Source: Paenibacillus sp.
GTDB taxonomy: Bacteria; Bacillota; Bacilli; Paenibacillales; Paenibacillaceae
Direction of reading: 5' to 3'
DNA: 6,454 nt
Assembly (NCBI GenBank): GCA_029256665.1
Contig: JAQSXN010000235.1
Coordinates: 1-6,454 of the forward strand
This document shows, in pieces, positions 1 to 5,131 of the stretch. Position numbers and translations under genes: made by a program. A model generated the notes under the pieces. The model did no database searches. It was not told where the DNA came from and saw nothing but the letters and a program-made list of their open reading frames with translations. Position 1 is the stretch's first letter. Every line of letters begins with the position of its first letter.

Positions 1-2096
1 CCGCGTTCGAATTGACGAACGAGAGCGGTCACGGCGTCATTGAGGAGAACGATCGGGAGGCGACACTGACTAGCGGCAGCCTCAGCGTGCGCATACGCAA
101 GGGCGAGGAGTGGCGCGTCGACTTCTACCGCGGCGGCGAACGTTTGACGGGCAGCGCGCAGAAGTCGATGGCTTATGTGAAGTCCAGCGCCGACGGCAAG
201 GCGTACATGCGCGAGGAGCTTGATCTTGGCGTAGGAGAATGGGTATACGGCCTCGGCGAACGATTCACGCCTTTCGTCAAGAACGGGCAAGTCGTCGATC
301 TCTGGAACAAGGACGGAGGAACAAGCTCCGAGCAATCGTACAAAAACATTCCTTTCTACATGACCAATAAAGGGTACGGCGTCTTTATCAACCATCCGGA
401 GCTTGTCTCGCTGGAGGTCGCATCGGAGAAGGTGAAGAAGGTGCAGTTCAGCGTGGAAGGCGAATCGTTGAGCTACTTTATCGTGGATGGTCCGAGCATG
501 AAGCAGGTGCTGGGACGCTATACGGATTTGACCGGCAAGCCCGCGCTTCCTCCGTCCTGGTCGTTCGGGCTGTGGCTGACGACGTCGTTCACGACCGACT
601 ACGACGAAGCGACGGTCATGTCGTTCGTGGACGGCATGGCGGAGCGCGATCTGCCGCTGCACGTGTTCCACTTCGACTGCTTCTGGATGCGGGAATTCCA
701 TTGGACGGACTTCCAGTGGGACGAGCGCGTTTTCCCGGATCCGGTCGGCATGCTGAAGCGTCTCAAGGATAAGGGGCTGAAGGTTTGCGTCTGGATCAAT
801 CCTTACATCGCCCAGCGTTCCAGGCTGTTCGAGGAAGGCCGCCAAAACGGCTATCTCGTCAAACGTCCGAACGGCGACGTATGGCAGTGGGATCTGTGGC
901 AGCCGGGCATGGCATTGGTCGACTTTACGAATCCCGCGGCATGCGAATGGTACGCCTCTTACCTGCGCGAGCTGGTCGATATGGGCGTCGACAGCTTCAA
1001 GACGGACTTCGGCGAGCGGATTCCGACGGATGTCGTCTATCATGACGGTTCCGATTCGCACAAGATGCATAACTACTACACGCAGCTCTATAACAAAGTC
1101 GTGTTCGACGTGTTGGTAGAGAAGCTAGGCAAAGGCGAAGCGGCCGTGTTTGCCCGCTCGGCTACGGCCGGCGGACAGAAGTTCCCGGTTCACTGGGGCG
1201 GAGATTGTTACGCGGACTACGAGTCGATGGCGGAAAGCCTGCGCGGCGGCCTATCGCTCGGGTTGTCCGGCTTCGGATTCTGGAGCCACGACATCGGCGG
1301 CTTCGAGAACACCGCTCCGACTCACGTATTCAAGCGCTGGTTGGCCTTCGGACTTCTGTCCAGCCACAGCAGGCTGCACGGCAGCAAGTCGTACCGGGTG
1401 CCTTGGGCATACGATACGGAAGCGGTGGACGTCACGAGATTCTTTACCAAGCTGAAATGCTCGCTTATGCCGTATTTGTACCGCACGGCCGTTCAGGCGA
1501 CGGAAGAAGGCGTTCCTTCGATGCGGGCCATGGTGCTGGAGTTCCCCGAAGATCCGACCTCCGAGCTGCTGGACCGTCAATATATGCTTGGCGACAGCTT
1601 GCTTGTGGCGCCGATCTTTAACGAGGACGGCCGCGTGACGTATTATTTGCCGGCGGGCACTTGGACGCATCTGCTTACAGGAGAGACCGCGGAAGGCGGT
1701 TCGTGGCGCAAGGAGACGCATGGCTTTATGAGTCTGCCGCTCTTCGTCCGCCCGAACACGCTCCTTGCGATCGGAGCGAACGATAGCCGTCCGGACTACG
1801 ATTATGCGAACGGCGTAAAGCTGAAGCTGTACGCGCCCCAGGATGGCGGCTCGGCGACCGCCGTCGTATGCGCCGGAGGCGGCAGTACCGTATTAACCGC
1901 CGTAACGACAAGAAACGGCGGGGAAATTACCGTGCAGGTCGACCGATCGGCCGGCAAGGAGTTGACGTTCGAGGTAGCGGGATTCGGCAATCTGGCGATC
2001 GTAGAAGGCACGGATGCATCCGTCGCGAGCGGTATCGTTTCGGTGCCGGCGGGCGACGGTCGAACAAGCTTCGTCGTGCGCATGCAGCCGGAATAA
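1..2096 (+). CDS. yicI: GH31 alpha-xylosidase, YicI-type (5' partial)
   Basis: This is a retaining GH31 alpha-xylosidase that releases alpha-D-xylose from the non-reducing end of isoprimeverose and xyloglucan oligosaccharides. The match to E. coli YicI as I recall it is close over the whole length. The frame is open to the left edge (codons from position 3), and the TTG at 12 is probably an internal Leu, not the start. Counting from that codon, the nucleophile is Asp332 in KTDFGER (YicI Asp416) and the acid/base is Asp398 in HWGGDC (YicI Asp482). The constant offset puts the missing N-terminus at about 84 residues, for a full length near 778 against 772 in YicI. Cys223-Phe224 in HFDCFWM match YicI Cys307-Phe308, which favour xylosyl over glucosyl substrates. 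Order: end of the N-terminal beta-sandwich (to about 165), (beta/alpha)8 barrel (about 180-500), C-terminal beta domains. Family and specificity are well supported; the natural polymer is inferred. Confidence 0.95.
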   Translation, partial: AFELTNESGHGVIEENDREATLTSGSLSVRIRKGEEWRVDFYRGGERLTGSAQKSMAYVKSSADGKAYMREELDLGVGEWVYGLGERFTPFVKNGQVVDLWNKDGGTSSEQSYKNIPFYMTNKGYGVFINHPELVSLEVASEKVKKVQFSVEGESLSYFIVDGPSMKQVLGRYTDLTGKPALPPSWSFGLWLTTSFTTDYDEATVMSFVDGMAERDLPLHVFHFDCFWMREFHWTDFQWDERVFPDPVGMLKRLKDKGLKVCVWINPYIAQRSRLFEEGRQNGYLVKRPNGDVWQWDLWQPGMALVDFTNPAACEWYASYLRELVDMGVDSFKTDFGERIPTDVVYHDGSDSHKMHNYYTQLYNKVVFDVLVEKLGKGEAAVFARSATAGGQKFPVHWGGDCYADYESMAESLRGGLSLGLSGFGFWSHDIGGFENTAPTHVFKRWLAFGLLSSHSRLHGSKSYRVPWAYDTEAVDVTRFFTKLKCSLMPYLYRTAVQATEEGVPSMRAMVLEFPEDPTSELLDRQYMLGDSLLVAPIFNEDGRVTYYLPAGTWTHLLTGETAEGGSWRKETHGFMSLPLFVRPNTLLAIGANDSRPDYDYANGVKLKLYAPQDGGSATAVVCAGGGSTVLTAVTTRNGGEITVQVDRSAGKELTFEVAGFGNLAIVEGTDASVASGIVSVPAGDGRTSFVVRMQPE

Positions 2097-2171
2097 GAAG
2101 CGAATAGGCGATCCCGCCGCGGTACTTTATCCGTTTGGGTCCGCCTTCTAACCGACACGGGAGGCGTAATT

Positions 2172-2195
2172 TTGCCGAATTCGAATCAAGCCTAA
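2172..2195 (+). CDS. Possible 7-codon leader ORF before the hairpin
   Basis: A TTG codon starts a 7-codon frame (MPNSNQA, stop TAA at 2193-2195). GGGAGG at 2159-2164 lies 7 nt upstream, a good Shine-Dalgarno spacing. The frame ends 4 nt before the long hairpin at 2200-2281. That arrangement would suit translation-coupled attenuation, but it lies before the promoter called for GH95, so it would be read only from the GH31 transcript or an unseen promoter. The peptide has no run of regulatory codons, and such a short frame can easily arise by chance. Confidence 0.15.
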   Translation: MPNSNQA

Positions 2196-2199
2196 GAAG

Positions 2200-2292
2200 T
2201 AACGGACATGTGAGGAGTTAATTGGCGATTTGAGCTCTATTGGAGGGCAAATCGGTTGAATAACGTCTCACCGGTCCGTTATTTTTAGTTTT
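2200..2292 (+). terminator. Rho-independent terminator-like long hairpin after GH31
   Basis: The outer arm TAACGGAC (2200-2207) pairs fully with GTCCGTTA (2274-2281). After a 2x2 mismatch, GTGAG (2210-2214) pairs with CTCAC (2267-2271). Pairing then continues with wobbles and a few mismatches through GTTA (2217-2220 with 2261-2264) to an inner stem CGATTTG (2226-2232) with CAAATCG (2248-2255, G2254 bulged). A weak CTCT/GGAG tip closes a 3-nt loop. TTTTTAGTTTT (2282-2292) follows directly. The stem plus T-tract, about 100 nt after the GH31 stop and before the next promoter, suits an intrinsic terminator. The stem is much longer than usual, so a riboregulator or a small palindromic repeat is also possible. 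Confidence 0.7.
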
Positions 2293-2345
2293 GCCATGGT
2301 TTTCGACCATTAGCGCTTTCGATGTCCTTTAATATTCCGACGCAT

Positions 2346-2373
2346 TTGACCGCATGTCTAATTTCCATATGAT
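2346..2373 (+). promoter_or_regulatory. Sigma-A-like promoter for GH95-GH3
   Basis: The -35 box is TTGACC (2346-2351) and the -10 box is TATGAT (2368-2373), each matching the consensus at 5 of 6 positions, with a 16-nt spacer. Transcription would begin near 2380, giving a leader of about 160 nt before the GH95 ATG. It lies downstream of the terminator-like hairpin, so it is the best candidate for driving GH95 and the following GH3. I found no other comparable -35/-10 pair in the gap. Confidence 0.6.
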
Positions 2374-2384
2374 TTTGTATGGAA
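2363..2384 (+). promoter_or_regulatory. Inverted repeat over the -10 box, candidate operator
   Basis: TTCCATA (2363-2369) and TATGGAA (2378-2384) form perfect 7-bp arms separated by 8 nt. The left arm overlaps the -10 box and the right arm covers the predicted transcription start. Binding there would block RNA polymerase, so a repressor that senses a sugar is a natural reading. No regulator gene lies in the window, and the regulator family cannot be told from the site. Confidence 0.4.
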
Positions 2385-2398
2385 TTGAAGCGGTTTCG
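2384..2398 (+). promoter_or_regulatory. Weak cre-like (CcpA/LacI-type) site
   Basis: The bases ATTGAAGCGGTTTCG resemble the Firmicute catabolite-responsive element WTGNAANCGNWWNCA, with the central CG in place and two mismatches (positions 3 and 15). It sits just after the predicted transcription start, where CcpA roadblock or repression sites are often found, next to the inverted repeat. Carbon catabolite repression would make sense for glycosidase genes, but the match is imperfect and may be chance. Confidence 0.2.
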
Positions 2399-2417
2399 CG
2401 GGAGAGAGGCGTTCGAT

Positions 2418-2441
2418 ATGATGGACGATAAGGAGTGTTGA
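2418..2441 (+). CDS. 7-codon leader ORF in frame with GH95
   Basis: ATG at 2418 begins MMDDKEC, ending at TGA (2439-2441). GGAGAGAGG (2401-2409) lies 8 nt upstream, so translation could begin here, and it falls inside the predicted GH95 leader. The frame is the same as that of GH95, and after the TGA it stays open to the GH95 ATG at 2541. It may be a leader peptide, a remnant of an earlier N-terminus closed by a stop, or coincidence. No conserved sequence supports a function. Confidence 0.25.
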   Translation: MMDDKEC

Positions 2442-2523
2442 CGGAGAAGCAAGGTTGAGACGACGGCAGACGGGGAATGGCTGGCGGACAGTCGCGAAAG
2501 GGGAAAAGACGGTGCCGAATGGC

Positions 2524-2533
2524 AGAGGAGGAG
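2524..2533 (+). promoter_or_regulatory. Ribosome binding site of GH95
   Basis: AGAGGAGGAG contains a full AGGAGG core (2526-2531), 9 nt before ATG 2541. It decides the start: the in-frame alternative ATG at 2583 has no Shine-Dalgarno sequence, and no ATG, GTG or TTG lies in frame between the TGA at 2439 and 2541. Confidence 0.85.
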
Positions 2534-2540
2534 CTGTGAA

Positions 2541-5090
2541 ATGGGAGACGGAGATGGCGGCTACGCCGAGAGCCCGGAATTAATGCTTTGGTACGGGGAG
2601 CCGGCAGCCGATTGGAACGAGGCGCTGCCCATCGGCAATGGCCGGCTGGGCGCGATGATATTCGGCGGGATTGGCTTGGAGCGGCTGCAGCTCAACGAGG
2701 ATACGTTATGGTCCGGCTTCCCGCGCGACACAAACAATTATGAGGCGTTAAGGTATTTGAAACGCGCGCGGGAGCTGCTTGCAGAAGCACGATATGCGGA
2801 AGCGGAGGAGCTAATCGGGAGCCGCATGCTCGGCGTCAACTCCCAGGCGTATCAACCGTTAGGCGATTTATGGATCGAGCAACGAGCGGAGAACGGCCAG
2901 GCGGTTCAAACGTCTTGCGTAACCGATTATCGTCGCGGGCTGGACATCGATTCGGCGACGGCATCGGTACGATTCGTGTCAGAGGATGTTCGGTACAGCC
3001 GCGAAACCTGGGTGAGCGCGCCGGACGGAATGCTCGTGTGCCGGTATGAGGCGTCGACTCCAGGCGCGTTGACGTTATCGATCGGATTAAGGAGTCCCCA
3101 TCGAGCGCTATCGTCGACGACGGCGCTCGATGCTCGGACGGCGGCGATTCGGCTAGAAGGCTCGTGTCCTACCCACATCGCGGACAATTATCACGGCGAT
3201 CACCCCAGAGCCGTGCAATATGAGGCAGGCCGAGGCATTCGGTTCCAGGCCAGGCTGGACGCGATCACGGACGGGACGATTACGCTAGATGACGATCGGA
3301 TGACGATACAGGTCGCCGGCGCGGGGTATTGCGAGCTGCGTCTAGTCGCATGCAGCAGCTTCAAGGGTTTCGACAAGGAGCCGGGACAGGATCCCGAGGA
3401 GCTTGAAGCCCGCAATGAAGAAACGCTCAGCCGGGTCCGAAGCACGGGTTACGAAGCGCTTCGCGAACGCCATGTCGCCGATTACCGCTCGTTGTTCCGG
3501 CGAGTGTCGCTGCGGCTGGGTAGCGGTTCTGCCTGCAACGAGTCCGAAGCTACGCACGGTACGGTAGCTGTCACGACAATACGAAGCAGCAATGAAACAA
3601 TCGGCAAGCTCACGCAACAGGCGAACGGCGCCAATGCTTCCGCCAGCGAGAGCCGGCCGACGAACGAGCGGCTCGCGAATTATAAGCAAGGCGGCAGGGA
3701 CGAGGAGTTGGAGGCGCTGTATTTTGATTACGGGCGATACTTGCTGATCTCAAGCTCGAGGCCCGGCACGCAACCCGCGAATTTGCAGGGCATCTGGAAC
3801 GAGCATGTCCAGCCGCCATGGAACAGCAATTACACGTCGAATATTAACGTCCAGATGAACTATTGGCCGGCGGAATCCTGTAATTTGGGCGAATGCCATG
3901 AGCCGCTCTTGCAGATGGTCCGGGAGGTCAGCGAGACGGGAACGCGGACGGCGGCGATCCATTACGGCTGCCGGGGATGGACGGCCCATCACAATATCGA
4001 TCTATGGCGAATGTCCAGTCCGTCCGGCGGACATCCCAGCTGGGCGTTCTGGCCGATGGGGGGAGCGTGGCTCGCGCGGCATTGTTGGGAGCGTTTTCTC
4101 CACCGCCCCGATCTAGATTATTTGGAGCGCGAGGGTTACCCGATCATGCGTGAAGCGGCTCTGTTCTGCCTCGACTGGCTGCAGGAACAGGAGGATGGCA
4201 GGTTAGGCACGACTCCTTCGACTTCGCCGGAAAATAAATTTTTGACAGATGAAGGCGTTCCCGCCAGCGTGTCGCGCTCGTCCGAGATGGACATCTCGCT
4301 CATTCGGGAGCTGTTCGGCCATTGTTTGGAAGCGGCCGAGCTACTCGGCGCTGCGCATCGGGACGCGGAGGAACGCAAGCTGCTTCAAGACATCCAGGCG
4401 GCGGCCGAACGATTGCCCGCGCCGGCGATCTCGCCGGAAGGAACGGTACGGGAGTGGGGAGACCCGCTTCCCGAGCATGAGCCGGGGCATCGCCATGTCT
4501 CGCATCTGTACGGATTGTTCCCAAGCGATTCCATCACGCCGGCTGGAACGCCGGAGCTTGCCGAAGCCGCGAGACGGACGCTGGACAAACGGATAAGCAG
4601 CGGCGGCGGCCACACGGGCTGGAGCTGCGCATGGCTCATTAATCTGTACGCCAGGCTCGGAGACGGAGACGGGGCATACGGGTTCATCCGTACGCTGTTG
4701 TCGCGTTCGACGCTGCCCAACCTGCTAGACAATCATCCGCCGTTCCAGATCGACGGCAATTTCGGGGGAACGGCGGGCATGGCCGAGCTGTTGGTGCAAA
4801 GCCACGGCGGTACGGTACGGCTGCTCCCGGCCCTTCCGGCAGCTTGGCCTGCGGGCAGCGTAAGCGGGCTTGTCGCCCGGGGCGGATTCGTTATCGACAT
4901 GACGTGGAGCGAAGGGAAGCTCTGGACGGCTACGTTCAGATCGCTCTACGGCTCCAAGCTGGCGATCGCGATAAACGGCGACGACCGACGATACGCTCTG
5001 CGGACCGAAGAAGGCAGCGAGCTTGATTGGAGCGGGCAGCTCGATACCGAAGCAGGACAGTCGTTCTTCGTAACGGCGATCGATAAATAA
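2541..5090 (+). CDS. GH95 alpha-L-fucosidase / alpha-L-galactosidase
   Basis: This GH95 enzyme is an inverting exo-hydrolase that removes terminal alpha-L-fucose or alpha-L-galactose from oligosaccharides. The N-terminal beta-sandwich carries the family signature (LWYGEPAADWNEALPIGNG from residue 16, then LQLNEDTLWSG). A linker leads to an (alpha/alpha)6 barrel (about 380-770) and a small C-terminal beta domain. Catalytic residues align with Bifidobacterium AfcA: Asn434 and Asn436 (TSNINVQMNYWPA; AfcA Asn421/Asn423), general acid Glu564 (TSPEN; AfcA Glu566) and Asp738 (FQIDGNFGG; AfcA Asp766). Thr432 occupies the position two before the first Asn, where I recall His in 1,2-alpha-L-fucosidases and Thr in characterised alpha-L-galactosidases, so L-galactose may be preferred. 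Residues about 328-371 are an extra Asn/Ser/Thr/Ala-rich stretch, which helps explain 849 residues against a usual 750-800. There is no signal peptide, so it is probably cytoplasmic. GH3 follows after 41 nt. The family is certain; the sugar specificity is open. Confidence 0.95.
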   Translation: MGDGDGGYAESPELMLWYGEPAADWNEALPIGNGRLGAMIFGGIGLERLQLNEDTLWSGFPRDTNNYEALRYLKRARELLAEARYAEAEELIGSRMLGVNSQAYQPLGDLWIEQRAENGQAVQTSCVTDYRRGLDIDSATASVRFVSEDVRYSRETWVSAPDGMLVCRYEASTPGALTLSIGLRSPHRALSSTTALDARTAAIRLEGSCPTHIADNYHGDHPRAVQYEAGRGIRFQARLDAITDGTITLDDDRMTIQVAGAGYCELRLVACSSFKGFDKEPGQDPEELEARNEETLSRVRSTGYEALRERHVADYRSLFRRVSLRLGSGSACNESEATHGTVAVTTIRSSNETIGKLTQQANGANASASESRPTNERLANYKQGGRDEELEALYFDYGRYLLISSSRPGTQPANLQGIWNEHVQPPWNSNYTSNINVQMNYWPAESCNLGECHEPLLQMVREVSETGTRTAAIHYGCRGWTAHHNIDLWRMSSPSGGHPSWAFWPMGGAWLARHCWERFLHRPDLDYLEREGYPIMREAALFCLDWLQEQEDGRLGTTPSTSPENKFLTDEGVPASVSRSSEMDISLIRELFGHCLEAAELLGAAHRDAEERKLLQDIQAAAERLPAPAISPEGTVREWGDPLPEHEPGHRHVSHLYGLFPSDSITPAGTPELAEAARRTLDKRISSGGGHTGWSCAWLINLYARLGDGDGAYGFIRTLLSRSTLPNLLDNHPPFQIDGNFGGTAGMAELLVQSHGGTVRLLPALPAAWPAGSVSGLVARGGFVIDMTWSEGKLWTATFRSLYGSKLAIAINGDDRRYALRTEEGSELDWSGQLDTEAGQSFFVTAIDK

Positions 5091-5117
5091 ACGAGAAATT
5101 CGGCAACGGCAATTACG

Positions 5118-5124
5118 AAAGGGG
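5118..5124 (+). promoter_or_regulatory. Ribosome binding site of GH3
   Basis: AAAGGGG lies 7 nt before ATG 5132, inside the 41-nt gap after GH95. The gap has no promoter or terminator that I can see, so this site supports translation of GH3 from the GH95 transcript. Confidence 0.7.
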
Positions 5125-5131
5125 AACGAAT

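Larger units (their letters stand above)
2097..2540. other. Intergenic region between GH31 and GH95 (444 nt)
   Basis: No convincing gene of normal size lies here. The stretch from about 2165 to 2400 is visibly richer in A and T than the flanking genes, as expected for regulatory DNA. In order it holds a possible 7-codon ORF (2172-2195), a long imperfect hairpin with a T-tract (2200-2292), a sigma-A-like promoter (2346-2373) overlapped by an inverted repeat (2363-2384), a weak cre-like site (2384-2398), a second 7-codon ORF (2418-2441), and the GH95 ribosome binding site (2524-2533). A 42-codon TTG-initiated frame (2455-2583) overlaps the GH95 start but has no family resemblance and is not called. 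I see nothing distinct in 2097-2158. Confidence 0.7.

Noticed and set aside
12..14. TTG at 12 as the true GH31 start
   Set aside because: The frame is open further left, there is no room to see a ribosome site, and alignment to YicI puts this codon about 85 residues into the protein.
1205..1621. 138-codon + strand frame inside GH31
   Set aside because: It overlaps the GH31 catalytic region in another frame, and its composition is that of a frame-shifted translation. The GH31 frame is intact, so this is not a frameshift signal.
1251..1721. 156-codon open frame on the minus strand
   Set aside because: It is antisense to the conserved GH31 barrel and C-terminal region, Arg-rich and without family resemblance; a shadow frame.
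2296..2310. Small inverted repeat ATGGT-TTTCG-ACCAT after the terminator
   Set aside because: Arms of only 5 bp with no T-tract and no link to promoter boxes; likely chance.
2439..2441. TGA between the short ORF and GH95 as a recoded selenocysteine codon
   Set aside because: No SECIS-like hairpin is visible just after it, GH95 needs no selenocysteine, and GH95 has its own strong start downstream.
2455..2583. 42-codon TTG-initiated frame overlapping the GH95 start
   Set aside because: The Shine-Dalgarno match is weak, the product is basic and unrecognisable, and the far stronger AGGAGG site serves the ATG at 2541.
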